The position numbers were made by a program, and so were the translations under genes. A stretch of 64,000 bases of DNA, taken from the NCBI GenBank assembly GCA_037367405.1, contig JAZKJV010000090.1, positions 434,001 through 498,000 on the forward strand. Reading direction: 5' to 3'. The stretch is from Ottelia alismoides. Taxonomy: Eukaryota; Streptophyta; Magnoliopsida; Alismatales; Hydrocharitaceae. The notes under the pieces were generated by a model. It made no database searches. It was not told the DNA's origin and saw only the letters and a program-made list of their open reading frames with translations. This document shows positions 11,250 to 23,780 of the stretch, piece by piece (the stretch's first letter is position 1; each line of letters begins with the position of its first letter).

Positions 11250-11389
11250 TTAAAATAATTAAGATTACAAGTATAAAAATTCCTTGGCTTAAACGTCCAA
11301 AGGTGTGACAATATGTGAAACAATAGAGATAAGTGTATAAAGGAACATGACGAGGTGCTTTAAAAAATTTCACAAGTAGTAATAAATAA

Positions 11390-11418
11390 CTAGTGCATAG
11401 CCCCGTGCTTTGCACGGG
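11390..11418 (-). mobile_element. Helitron-type 3' terminus, copy 1
   Basis: Read on the minus strand, this is a perfect 7-bp stem with an AAA loop (CCCGTGC AAA GCACGGG), 8 further nucleotides, then CTAG followed by T. That is the arrangement of a Helitron 3' end inserted between A and T. The element body should extend to higher coordinates. I could not locate a convincing TC-type 5' end; a candidate TCTCCATCTATATC on the minus strand near 14480 is weak. No Rep/helicase frame is present, so any element is non-autonomous. Confidence 0.55.
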
Positions 11419-14400
11419 AAAGCATATCCTACACAATCTCAATATTTTTTTCTCCAAGTAAATAGCATATACAAAATATGAAAATGATGCAAAATGTGCA
11501 AGAAACCTCATTACCATGCCACTCATATTACCCAAACGTGAGCGTATCCTTTCTTACTTAATACTATTCTCTAGTCTTTAACCATTTATGTGCAACACAT
11601 CGAAAAATTAAGAAACATACATACACATACATGTGTATCTGTAGAGAAATAGAAAGTTTATGTAGATGAGTAGACAAACAGAAAGCTCATAGACGAATAG
11701 CAAAAAGCTTCAGGATGGATAGCAAATGTTGCTAAGTTCAATATATAAAAAAAATACACTCAAGTAAAAGAAAATTAAATTGCAGTAAAAATTGAAGTCA
11801 CCTATGAAATACTTTACATTATAATGGAATAATATCCTAATGGCAAAAATAGATTTATTAATTGAAATATACTCCATACTGAAAAGGGCCCTATGAAGGG
11901 CCCTTTTCAGTAGGTTCAATTTGTCTAATTCAAATTCCAATATATAACATAGGAAAAAATAATGAGTTTTATGATATTTCAAAATTATAAAAGGAAAATA
12001 CCATACATGAGTGGAATGATTTAAATGTTATCATTTTTACGTGCAAGTATTATTTCAGAAATTAAAGAGATAGAATACCATTCATGGACAATTTTGCAAA
12101 ATTGGGATTGACTGCTCATTGTTAGAGTAACTCATAGACTTATGTTCATAAAAAAAACAACACAATCTAAAAATAGGAAAATAACAACAATAAAGAGGAA
12201 ATGCTAAAAATGAAAAGATGTTTAAAATTAACTTTTATTGTTATGATTTGTGTGAAAACACACTTTAAACACGAAGAATATAAATCTAACAATATAGCTT
12301 CACATAATCATTATTTATACAATTACAACCTCAATATAGTTATCCTTCCTATAGATGCCACCTCATTGAGTAGACGAAACATCAATACCTTCATGCTCCT
12401 GATCTATTGCCTATAGCGATGATGGCAAGCGAGAAAGCAAATCCGTTGATCATTTATGAGAAATGCACATTGTGCATAGTGCCAACCTTATAGAAACATA
12501 GTCATAGTCACCAGAGTACTCTTCGTAAGAAGGCATCTAACACAGACAGAATATGATTGAATAATAGAAAATATTACTATAAAATAATTAAAAAATGATG
12601 TACTTTTAGAAAAATATTTTAAGTTGCTGAGATATCAAATCACATTGTTCGGGAAAAAGATCTTGCAAAAAGCTCATATCTACTGGGAGTCAGAACTGGA
12701 ATACTTCCTGATGAAGGTGAGATTTCCTTGCTAAGAAAGAAGTATTAACCGCAACTCTAAAGCAAAGCACCAATATCAAATGTAGCAGACACAATAAAAA
12801 TAGCAATGAAATCCATCTAATGGGTTGATCAATCCACATAATCTCCAATATTGACTGTTGCAGCAGAGAACAAATATTAAAAGCATTGGTTGCTGAGTGT
12901 TATTGCTGCAGCAACAACTCAGAAGACAACAGAGGACGTAAAGATGCACCAAATATCAATTGCTTCTTCATGATTTTGTATAAACACTTAAATCATGGTG
13001 AATTGGATTATGATAAGAAATCCACATTGCTGATATAGAGGACCCATTGTTTAATAGGACATTGTCAAGAATATTGCTAGCTAATAATATCGCCACCCAA
13101 CCAACTTATTTGTTTTTTTGGATAAACAGTATCCCTACATGCATGATTTTAAATTATCATTAGTACTCGTGACGAAGTAAAATTATAATGCCATCCCTAA
13201 CGTCAAAGAACCTGTCAACTTGTCTAAAAAATTCCCGAATTGTGTTGTCCGCAGCAATATTTTCATCAATATATCGAAAAAAGGTTAACGTCCAGCACAC
13301 AATTAGATACTAAAATTTAAAAGTTTCTTGTTGCTATAATGACATGAATCATGTGTAATCTTTAATAAGGGCTAACTGTGTTGAGGAATTATCTTTGTCC
13401 GAAATAAGTTGTTCAACATGAGATGGGTTGCTTATTAAACTGTTCAAACAACATTTAACATCTTCATGTATGTAAGTATACCTATTAAATTACAGCATGA
13501 GAACATGAAGTAAAGACATTTAAAGTGATTAATTAAAAACCAAGCAGAAATTACACGAAAGACCTTTCATCCTACTAAATGGAATTAACCTCAAGATGGA
13601 AACGGTCGAAGCTTACCACCATCGTTACAACATCAATGATCTTGTTCTCACACCTTCTGTGGCATCTGTGCAGTATACTAAGATCACAAACAACTGACAT
13701 AAAACCAAGTATATCAAAACTCTCCACCATCATATCCATTTCCGCTGATGTTCCCCCACGAGAGCCGCATATTCATAAAACCAAGCACTAACATTAAACT
13801 GCAAAATGGTAAAAACTTCAGCCCTATCAACAACGAATCTACCTCTTATATGATTTTGTTGGGGATGGTAGCACTTGTAATAAGCATAGAGGATGTGACC
13901 TAAACGTTGAAATGGAGCATGTTCTTCATGGCATTTCGTGGTGCTTGATGCCTTATTCTGAATGTATAAGAGGATCAGATTTTTGGCAAAGCAAACGATA
14001 TAACAGATTGCCCAGGAGCAACAGAAAACAACTATCAAATAATAAAGAAAACCCAAAAATCCTAGAATAAAAGGAGAAAGAAAAAACACCCATTTAAGAA
14101 AAAAGGCGCAAGATCAAGTTCGCCCTCTGTAACCATTTTCATCATTAGTCGGAGTCACCAACACTATGGCGGTTGCCGCATCTCTCCGCTGATGTCGTCA
14201 TCCACTCAAGAATCTCGTGAGCATTGCTCAATGGATGAGCATTCCAGACAGAGCTCCACTTATGGGGTTGATGTTTGGTTAAGATAAAAGAATCGAAGGG
14301 CGGTGGCTGATGACGTGTTGACGAAGGAAGTATCTGCCGGCGTGTGGCAACAGTGTCAGGCGTAAGGCGTATACAACACAGTAGTATGAAAATGCGTGAC

Positions 14401-14932
14401 ACATTCGTAGCAATCCGATCCACATATATTACTATTTAGTAAATAAAAACCAATAAAACAGTGGCATGATATAGATGGAGATATAGTATGATGGTACCAT
14501 TGGAAATTCCCCGTGGAACAGTGCCAACATTTAACAAATGAGGAAATATGGTGGGATCGTTGAGATTTTGTTGGTGTAAATTTGCTACAGTATCACCCCC
14601 ACGTGCTATAATACAGAGTAAGATTGGATGATATAATAATGGTGCAACATATTTATCCTATGATTTCTAATTTAGAGATGAAACTATTACGAAATTCTTA
14701 TGCTTCATACAAACATGATAGACAAGATGATTTCGAGTTTTGTATCTGAATTATCAACATCTACTTTTTATGGAACGCAAAAAACAAATGATCATTCATT
14801 TGAAATTTGGATGATTGATTGGTTTGGAGTTAGTCGACTAAATAATAATGAATAGTTGAGTGAAATTTCCAATGTCTATTACCTTCCCATAACTACCCAT
14901 AAAATGAGTCAACTGGAGATTTAGGGGTTGTT
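11419..14932. other. Possible non-autonomous Helitron body; no gene
   Basis: AT-rich sequence with scattered short frames that I do not recognise. It contains the perfect hairpin at 11877-11912. GC rises modestly at 14110-14430. Without a defined 5' end I cannot say how much belongs to the Helitron ending at 11390. Confidence 0.35.
11877..11912. repeat. Perfect 16-bp-stem hairpin
   Basis: TACTGAAAAGGGCCCT (11877-11892) and its exact reverse complement (11897-11912) are separated by ATGA. It is isolated in AT-rich DNA about 460 bp inside the Helitron-type terminus. It may be a very small fold-back insertion or a structural element; no coding context explains it. Confidence 0.85.
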
Positions 14933-15291
14933 CGGCTAGAGGGTTACCCCCCTTAACTCATTTTTTCTCCCTCCATGTGGGTCTCACTTTTTATCTTTTT
15001 TAAAAAAAATAAATAAATCAATTCTACATCATCAATTCCATCAAAAAATAATATATTATACCATTATATCATATAAAAATTATAAACTACTCCACTTCTA
15101 CTCACTTTTTCAAACTTCAATATAATCACATCACAATAATTACTCACTTTTTCAAACTTCAGTACAATCATATCACAATAAACTCACTTCTAACACATGC
15201 CCAGTTTAACCCTCTATCCAAACACCAAAACCCAAAAATAGGTTACATGCTACCAGTTTAACCCACATAAACTCACATACCAAACACACCT
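14933..15291. mobile_element. Possible MITE of about 360 bp
   Basis: The left edge GGGGTTGTTCGGCTAGAGGG and the right edge (reverse complement GGTGTGTTTGGTATGTGAGT) are similar inverted ends of the GTTTGG type seen in plant MITEs. The interior has repeated CACTTTTTCAAACTTCA and TACAATCATATCACAATAA phrases. The target duplication is not clear, so class and limits are tentative. Confidence 0.4.
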
Positions 15292-16960
15292 TGGCTGAGG
15301 TACAATTAGTTGACAGGGAAACTATTAGCCGATAGAAATAGAATTTGACCCTGATGATAGGATTGGTCAAATTCTTGACTTGATTGACCATGGGCTAGTC
15401 GACTAATATAAAAGTCTTTGTCTTCAATGTATAGTGTCTTTCCTTTAAAAAGGTCATGACATGAAGATCAAGATTATCAAAGTATCTAACTTGTTACCCC
15501 ATCTCGATTTTCTCGCTTGAATAAAGAAAATATTATATCTTAGTTACTACATCTCGTATAAATAAATGTATTACGTAGTATATCAGCTTTAACTAAAATC
15601 AATTTTTGTGGATTGACATAATATATACATATGTATGTATGCGTGTATATTTATCTATTGCTTTCCAATGAGAACTTGGCTCATAAGAATTATAATGAAT
15701 TCGCTTCAAGAATATCTTCTCGATTTTGAGTTTTGAGATAATGTCTTTTCTCTATGTCGCATCTTTAAATTGGATTCTTGATGCCCATAGCCTTCTCACG
15801 AAAATCATGGCTTATATTATTTGAAGTTGGTGCTAATGCTAGGATAGGTGAGAAGAGGTCGTAGTTCGTGGGAAAAATACATGTAGTTGCATCTATGTGC
15901 TAAGGTAACATAGGTTTTCCCTATTCCCTTATTTTGACATATGGATTGATAATATGCTTGTTCTCGAGGGACATGAAATCTCCTCCTTACCTATTTTGAG
16001 AAATCCATCCTAGCATCCGCATTTGTTTTGTTTTTGTAATTATCGATCTTGATGTCTGACAAAAATGTATTTATGCACATCTCATGTTGAATAAATATCT
16101 TAAGTTGTGGAATGAGATTGTCGTATCGAAACAATTAGAAATAGTACTTGGAGATGCATATACTCAAAAATGGAAGCACCATACCAAAATATACCTCAAT
16201 TAAAAGAAAAAAATAGGATATACCTTATGGAACCTCATCATTTATATGGTCAAATGTTGTCTTGTTGTTATTTAGAGATAGAAGAACCTCCAGAGGATAA
16301 GAACTAACTTAGGTTAGTACTCAAGTAATTATATATGCATGTTGGACTTGTATGTGAGGGTGTATGTAGAGAGACCACTTCAAGACTCGATTTAGATAAA
16401 AAAGATATAACATGGAGATTCATGAAGGTAACAAGAGGAGGTTAAAAAAGGTAGAATCATAAAACATCCTTCGTAAAAATTGTAGACATATCAATCAACT
16501 ATCATATAAATCCAAAATCAACTATTATTATCGAGAAATTAAATGAGCATATGAATTTGAAATCAATTGGTCATATGAACATCTCACTTTTCACAAATCC
16601 AACATAGTACTTTGAGCTTGAATTGTGAAGGTTTAACCGTGAGGGGAATGCAGATCATCCTTTACAAGAATTGATATGAGTTAAACATCTTTCTAAACTT
16701 TTAAAATCAAGTGATTTTGATGAAAAATGCAATGACATTTGATTTTAAAGGTTGCATGTTTTTTTTGTATAGTAGCGGAAAAAAGAAAGAAAATGTCAAC
16801 TTTGATCTCATGAATTGAAGTCGATTTAAGTTGGATAATTGACTTTAATGACTCTATTATAGATAATCAAAAGATCTTTCTAGAAAATTTGAAAACAACA
16901 CAAATCTCGCGGAAACGTTCTTTGGAATTTGATTTAGAATATGGCATGGTTTTAATGTAA
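15292..16960. other. Intergenic, nothing recognised
   Basis: AT-rich sequence with no substantial frame and no recognisable domain or element boundary. Confidence 0.35.
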
Positions 16961-16988
16961 CTGGTGAGGACCCCGTGCTTTGCACGAG
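16961..16988 (-). mobile_element. Helitron-type 3' terminus, copy 2 (decayed)
   Basis: The minus strand carries CTCGTGC AAA GCACGGGG, then TCCTCAC and CAG TT. This matches the terminus at 11390 except for one stem mismatch and CCAG in place of CTAG. The shared hairpin and spacing suggest the same family. The 5' end was not found. Confidence 0.42.
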
Positions 16989-19430
16989 AAGCATTTGTTA
17001 TCCTTTAGTAGCATCCAATTTATGTTTTTATGTTTTTTCATAAAATGTAATTACATCATAAAAAAGGTAGAAGTCAAAAGCATGGTTAAATCATTAAACC
17101 CTGCAAACCAAGAGACGGTGATGTTTGACATTTTCGAACAGAGAAAAAATGTCTTAGGAATTGTCCATTAGACGATGAAAGAATATTAATTATGAAAGTA
17201 TTATTGCATTGCAAAAAACTATCGTACATTGTTTCATGGCTCTACGACATTTTTTCCACCTACTGTGTTTGTGATCCACCCGATCGCTAATGACCTTTAG
17301 ATCGCGCTATGGAAAAGTTGATCATTATGTCGGGTGGTTGAATTTTTTTGTATACGTCGATCACAAAAATATACATGAGACTTTCCATCTTTGAATAGTT
17401 GGTTCGATTTTTCCCAATCGAACATACACGAAATCATAAAACAACTATGCATATTGTTGGTTGAATTTGTTCCCAATATAACATACACAGAGTACAAAAC
17501 AAAATTACCGTATGATAATATGTTCACCACCATTGTCATACCACTATTTGGATAAAATCATTACATCATCTTAATCTTTTGACTTAATCCCATATAAAAG
17601 GAACATAAAAAATCAAATGATGATGTGATCATTTCCTAATATATCACACTGCAATAGATTCATCGATACATAATATTTAGACGATGTATTTCCAATATCT
17701 TCTAAATTTAAAAAGCTCAAACTTCACAACCATGGTGAACTATGCCATAAAGAACCAAGACAATCAAATCACCAATTGTGATTCTTCTAAATTAATGCTC
17801 CCACACAAACATTAAAGAGGCATGCATCTAAATATAGCAATTTATCCCTCTATTTTCATAACATCTATAAATATAGCATATTAAAACTTCTGGGTAGCCT
17901 TAACTTTATTAACATTGCAAACTACATCAACATAAATAAAAGCATCACAGTATCACCTATGATACTTGATAATTCTTGAACACTGATACAAATGCAAAAC
18001 ATATCAAAAGTTTAAAGTAACCATAACCATTCTACTTTGTTGATACCATCCAAATATACTGAAGTTATACATAGAAAACACTGCATGTCTTTAAAATAGC
18101 ACTGTAACCATTCTATTTTTAATAACATCTGAACATATTGAAATTCTGCATACATAACTTTGCATGTATAAGAAATAAATACGTTTCTCGCAATTCACAA
18201 ACAAAAATCATAATTCCTGCATACCCAATGGCCTCCTTCTTCATGGAGGCCATCCCATCCTTGAGCCTCGAAGAGAACATCTTGCTCTTATCAAGCCTGA
18301 AACAACATCAACAACCACATTCAAGGAGACCATCATAGTCGCTTCAAAAATCTCCCCAAAGGTTAGGTACCAACCTCATTATTAAACCAGAAGGTGCCCA
18401 GGCGGATCACCTCGCCATTAGATGATGACTTTTTCGGATACTTCTAGTTACAATCGTGTAATTATCTTGAATGAAACTTTGTTATCATATAATATCAATA
18501 TTATAATGATGAAAATTTTGTACAGTACCTTGCCATAGGAATATCGATGTCCTAAGCTCTCGATTAACGGGGAGGATCATCTACTTGTCAAGGTCTGGAG
18601 GCCTCGACAACTCAATATCTGTTCATGCAAACTCATTGAATCATGTAAGCAATAAGGATATCAGAATTAAAGAACAACCGCTTTATATAAGAAGCTTTGT
18701 GAGATGAGAGTAAGCCTAATCAGAATATATGGATCTCAATCACATTGTCCATCAACCGAAGATCATGGTAGAAGAGGGTGCAGTTTGTGTCCTCTTAACT
18801 ACAAGAGGAAAAAGAATTGAGGAGAATGTACTATGGCGATGCTGCTGCAAATGGTCCTCAACTGGGGCTCACCTACATCAATATTCTCGATGGAGATAGA
18901 GTCAGCCTATGTATTGTGTCAGATGCGATCGATGCGGCTGTCGAAAAACATGATAGCCTTGCGAGTTGTCGACATGAGAGCTGGTGGTGGATGGGGAGGG
19001 GTTTCGACCATCAGGTAATCGTGAAGGGAGAAGGTCATCGGTGCAGAGAATAAGGAATAGGTGGATTGGGATTATCGAAGAACAGTAGAAGCAGTATTAT
19101 TTGATGTCTGGCATCTCCCATCGCCACGCGTGGAGTCCCTCTCCACCTCCTCAAGATCTCCCGCCACCTTTATCTGATTGCTGCAGTACCGTAGTTGTTC
19201 AGAAGCCAATTGCAAATAGAGGTGGAAAAGATATGGCGATGTGTGGCGTTGCCCATTCGCCTCCGTCAAAATCTCATGCCACCTGCACGTAATTGGTATG
19301 TACACATGCTAATTAACATATGTATTAATTATCAATTGATACGAAAATAGTAGTGGGAAGTCAACATTCAGACACACAATTAAACCGGAAAATAAATATG
19401 ATGAACAGTATCTATTCCACTGGGAATAAG
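16989..19430. other. Possible second Helitron body; no gene recognised
   Basis: AT-rich with short unassigned frames. A somewhat less AT-rich part (18780-19300) opens frames on both strands (18817-19053 plus, 19072-19305 minus), none with a recognisable domain. It may hold captured gene fragments, but I cannot identify any. Confidence 0.3.
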
Positions 19431-19439
19431 ATATAGTAA

Positions 19440-20394
19440 GATGTTCAAGATATTGTGATATATTGGCAATATACAATATTGATGAGATGGATATATTGAC
19501 ATTTGTGTGCATATCCTTTTCTACAATATTGACCAATATCTCGCCCGATCTAGATATCGATATATCGAGCTATATCGCTCAATTTGATGGATTTTAGTAC
19601 AATAAAATTTTTCTCAGATAACCACTGATATCGTTTGATATTTCGTTGACATTTATGCATATCATTGATATCAACCATGAGGCTCGATTTAGTTGCTGGT
19701 TTAGCCTTGCTTCTCTTTTGGTATGGGAATGAAGCAACTTTAGAGCAAATCAGGATAAGTTTGCATACATATTGTGCATACTGTAATATTTAATAGTTGA
19801 TAATAAGTATAGTAATATAATGATACATAATCGAAAATCCACGACATACTACAGTTGGTATTTATTTTCATTCATTTAGTTAGAAAGTTTTGTTTCTTAT
19901 CTATTTTAATTCATCTTTATTTCATTCAAAACTATGATTATTATTATTCATGTTCTTTAAAAACTCTTATGTAATTATCCTATTTTGCTTGCTTGTTTAA
20001 TGTCTAATGTAATCCAACATTTTATTTATACATAATATGCTATGTGATATAAAGTTAATGTGCTAAATACACCTCCTTTATATCTTTAAGTTATTATCGA
20101 TCGGATTTCATCCTTTCCTTTTCAATACCTCTCAACAGTATTAGTTAACAATCAACACTTTAGCATTTACAACAATGATATATGCAATACAATGTCTATT
20201 GGTGTGCAAAATACACCTCATTTTTGCATATAAGTTATTTTGAGTACTAGGCAGATCTTAATTTCAGAAAAGAATCATGTTTTGCTCCATTTCCAAGAAT
20301 TCCACTGATATCATCTATATCTTTATATATCTATGATATATCTCTTTTTGGACTGACCGATACAATATCAATGTTTATATTTTGAACCTTGGTA
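19440..20394. repeat. GATATATCGATAT-rich element, possibly hAT-like
   Basis: The stretch is dense in GATATC/ATATCG words at both ends (19540-19680 and 20300-20370). Its right edge, TATTTTGAACCTTG, resembles a hAT-type terminus. A left counterpart near 19440 (AAGATGTTCAAGATATTG) is worn and I see no clear 8-bp duplication. No transposase. Confidence 0.33.
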
Positions 20395-20542
20395 CTAAAG
20401 TTAGGATGAAACCTTAAAAGTTTTAGTTAAATTACATTTTTAAGGATTTTTTATGATTGGGCATTTTCGAGCTTTTCCCATAACACTTATGCTCAAGGGG
20501 CATATCCAATCTTTCTTTGCTCATTAGTTCTCCGTTCTTCAG

Positions 20543-20616
20543 CGCGGAGTAGAGCAGCTTGGTAGCTCGCAAGGCTCATAACCTTGAGGTCATGGGTTTA
20601 AATCCTGTCTCCGCAA
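20543..20616 (+). tRNA. trnfM: Plastid-type initiator tRNA-fMet (CAU), probably a decayed nuclear copy
   Basis: A 74-nt cloverleaf closely resembling chloroplast trnfM: acceptor 5' strand CGCGGAG paired with CTCCGC and a C1:A72 mismatch, which is the initiator hallmark. The anticodon loop is CTCATAA with anticodon CAT, and A73 is present. The T loop reads TTTAAAT, where the invariant TTC should be, so the conserved C56 is lost and the molecule is probably non-functional. No other plastid gene is recognisable beside it. I read it as a nuclear plastid DNA (NUPT) relic. Confidence 0.8.
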
Positions 20617-20754
20617 GATTTTATTTTTGAAATCTATTTGGATGATCATCTTACTTAGTAATTAATAACCATTTCGGTTTTGGTTGGGGATGGAAAAATG
20701 GAAGGAAAAAACTACGATAGTATAGTTGACTGCTTATGCCATGATATTCTTAAA

Positions 20755-20925
20755 AAATTTATAACAGTGCCATTCTATTAGTTTAATATACACGCACAAG
20801 TGTAATGACATAAGGACAATATTGTGAATTTTGCAGGAAAATAGAGGGCCTAGTGTAATTGTAAAAAAGATGTATAAGTGTCGTAGAAAACTTGAAAAGG
20901 TACAATAGCAGAAATTCTTATTAAT
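20755..20925. repeat. Fold-back AT-rich repeat, partial copy
   Basis: Contains ATAAGGACAATATTGTGAATTTTGCAGG-type and GTGTAATTGTAAAAAAGATG-type phrases matching the right halves of the copies at 3040 and 23199. The left half is mostly missing. Confidence 0.5.
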
Positions 20926-21296
20926 TGGGAAACAATGTCGAGCTTTGGACCCTCATAGGTAACAAGAAAATGATGTTCTCTTTTGCCATTTTTATCCCTT
21001 CTCAACATTTTTAATTCAGCCCCATAAAAAAGGCTATAGTTTTTACTAGCTGCTAGATATTTGTTAGTAATATATATCGTTTACGGATGACTAAATCTAT
21101 ATAGTGTTACACTTTGATCGCTATCTTAATTTATAACTTCACATCTACCCTGTTTGGATGTGGGATAACATCACCTAATTTCATGATAAGAAGACTTTGT
21201 CTTATATATCAAAATAAATACAGTGTTTTTCTTCCTCCCTCGACTTAGTAAACTTGTTCGAAAAACGTGAAGAAGATTATGTAGGAGAGATATAAT

Positions 21297-22480
21297 AACA
21301 ACAAATCCTTCTCCCACTTTAAGTAGGGTCGGTTACATGGATTTTTTGACGCCATTCAGATCTATTTGGCTCATTCTCGTGCTTAGATCTGAAAAACTAA
21401 GATCCATTCGTATAGTCTTATTCCAACATTTCTTGGGCCTTCCACGCCCTCTTTTAACCAACTCAACATTCTATAACTCACATCTCCTCACAAGTGCATC
21501 AGCTGACCTCCTTTGCAAATGGCCAAACCACCTTAAGCGATTTTCTCACATCTTATCTTCGATCGGAGCTACACCTACCTTCATTCTGATGGCATCATTC
21601 CGAATTTGATCTTACTTACGTGTCCACACATCTTCCTTAGCATTTTGATTTCTGCTACTGCTTATTCTCTGCATATGTCTATGGTTCACAAGCGAACACT
21701 CGGATCCATAGAGCATATCAGGCCTCACAATTGCTTTGTAAATCTTTCCTTTGATTTTCGGAGGAATTTTCCTATCGCAGAGAACAGTAGAGGCTCCTCT
21801 CTGCTTTAGCCAACATGCATTTATTGTATTTGCAACATCTCCGTCAATTTCTCCATCATGTTGCAAAATAGATCCCAAGTATATGAAAGAATCTATTTTC
21901 TGAATGTTATCATCACCAATACTAGCATTGATTCCTTTTTCATTGCTTCCATCAAAACTACACTTAATATATCCATTCTTAATCCTACTTATACACAATC
22001 TTTTAGTCTCCCAAAGCATGTCTCCATACCTCAAGCTTCTCATTTACTCCATCTCTAGTCTCATCAATTCGCACAATATCATTAACAAATAGCATACACC
22101 AAGGTATCTCATTCTAAATGTGAATGGTCAACTCATTCATAATCAAAGTAAAAAGGAATGGACTCAAAGTTGAACTTAATGCATATCGGTGTTGATGTCA
22201 AAAGAGTCAGTCTTCTCAGACTGTATCCTTACATAAGATAAAGTCCTGTCATGCATATCTTTTATGAGGTTAGTGTATAAGACATGTACTTGTCTCTTTC
22301 CAAAACTCTCAACAATATCTCATGTGAAACAGAATCACAAGCCTTCTCTAAATCAATAAAAATCATACGGAGATTCTTCCTTTTAGCATTGTAAATCTCC
22401 ATTGTTCTCCTCAGCAAGTGATTGTCTTTAATAGTTGAGCGACTTGACATGAATTCGAATTGATTTTCTTCGATCATATA
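21297..22480 (-). mobile_element. RTE LINE fragment, copy 2
   Basis: Read on the minus strand, the 3' end at 21297 has the same TAGCCGACCCTACTT-like terminus and TTG-type tail as the copy at 9242. The upstream limit is near 22480, where similarity to the first copy (around 10075) stops. Only the 3' half of the reverse transcriptase region remains. The two copies lie in opposite orientation about 10 kb apart. No clear target duplication was found. Confidence 0.82.
21606..22480 (-). pseudogene. RTE reverse transcriptase fragment, broken
   Basis: Minus-strand pieces include MIFIDLEKACDSVSHEILLR (22262-22510 frame), holding the first catalytic Asp motif, and a frame at 21612-22043 with [17 protein letters not shown] and MLYGSECSLVNHRHMQR, the RTE thumb and C-terminal region. 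The segment that should hold the FADD motif is disrupted around 22050-22120. Frames are interrupted by stops and shifts, so this is a dead copy. Confidence 0.8.
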
Positions 22481-22929
22481 TGAGAGGACAAGAGGAAAGG
22501 ATGTAAACAAAGATTAAACGATCCATACAAGAGGGCTTGTATAAATACAAAGATTGCATGGGTATATATGCAATTTTCAAAACTGTCCATCTAATACTCT
22601 TTTAGATGACGACTTCTCGCATTTAGTTCGTTTTCAACCCTTTGAATAAGCAATGTGTGACCAATGACTTGGACGTGATATAGCAGCAACATCATAATCA
22701 AATCCGACTGCAAATATGCGGATGCCACATGTCCCCAACTGGATCCCATGCCATTGGGATTTAGGTGTACGTTATCACTACTTCGTGAGAGGAAAGCGAC
22801 AGGAGGATCACAAGTCTCCTCGACAAAAAAAATAGGACCTTCCAAAGTCTCCAATACGAATAGATGATAATGTGATCCCATTTTGGGTTGCCGTCTAACT
22901 CATGTAGCTAATTATTGATATATTATTAA
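22481..22929. other. Intergenic, no gene recognised
   Basis: A 96-codon minus-strand frame (22591-22881) has no recognisable domain. No repeat boundaries seen. Confidence 0.3.
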
Positions 22930-23180
22930 AATTGGATTTTTCCAGCTACATCCCTCCAGGATTTTATATTATCCGTTATGTCCTTTTTTTTCAATATCAG
23001 TTGTGCTCCTATATTCTTTATAAAATTCACAATTCTACCCTTTTGTAACTTCAATTGTCCCTCTTTACCTTAACGGAAGGGTAGAACTGCGCATTTTGTA
23101 GATATATATGGACTTAAATGACATTGCAAAAAAAATGCATAACCAATATTGCATAATCTAAGAGGAGTATAACCGTGAAA
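22930..23180. repeat. Fold-back AT-rich repeat, copy adjoining the MULE MITE
   Basis: The left half has CAGTTGTGCTCCTATATTCT and AAAATTCACAATTCTACCCTT; the right half has the inverted counterpart around AAGGGTAGAACTGCGCATTTTG. It lies directly beside a second family member (23199-23459). Confidence 0.6.
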
Positions 23181-23198
23181 GCCTTACTAAAATCATGG

Positions 23199-23459
23199 GT
23201 TTTTATCACTTATGTCCTTAACTTTTGCAATACAAATTATTACCCCTTACTTTTTTTGTAATATCATTTCTACCTCCGACTTCTTACAAAATTCGCAGTT
23301 TTATTCTTTTGTAGTATTAGTTATGCCCCCATTTTACATTAACGAAAGGGTAAAATTGTGAATTTTGTAAGAAGTTAAGGGTACAATTGATATTATATAA
23401 AAGGAAGGAGCGTAATTGATATTGCAGAAGTTAAAAATGACACAAGTGATAAAAATCTT
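23199..23459. mobile_element. Fold-back MITE with Mutator-type duplication
   Basis: Terminal inverted repeats GTTTTTATCACTTATGTCC on the left and, as reverse complement, GATTTTTATCACTTGTGTC on the right enclose a near-palindromic interior (AAAATTCGCAGTTTTATTC against AAATTGTGAATTTTGTAAG). The flanks AAAATCATG (23190-23198) and AAAATTATG (23460-23468) form a 9-bp duplication with one mismatch, which points to Mutator-like transposition. This is the best-preserved member of the family seen at 3040, 4480, 20755, 22930 and 50170. No coding capacity. Confidence 0.7.
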
Positions 23460-23780
23460 AAAATTATGATGCATATTTCCCCATCTTTAACATTTTTCTG
23501 CATAGGAAAATTATTTCTATTCATTAGAATTTTTCCAGGAAAAAAACTACATGACGTCCTTCTATATGGAATTCTATCCAAACTTTGAGATATTATCGAT
23601 ATTTTTAGTCCGATTTTTTTAGTCATTAGTGCTGTGCCTTGTCTCTATTTTTATTCTGAAAAAGTGTGATTGCTTAACTAATCAAGTCACGTACAAGTGG
23701 GGACGTAGACTTTGGCTTCTTGCATCCCAAGTTGCATGAAAGGATTAATTCCTCTTGGAATTCCACATCATTGATACTAG

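Noticed and set aside
14433..14490. Candidate 5' end for the Helitron that ends at 11390
   Set aside because: TCTCCATCTATATC on the minus strand is only loosely like a Helitron start, and no second copy supports it.
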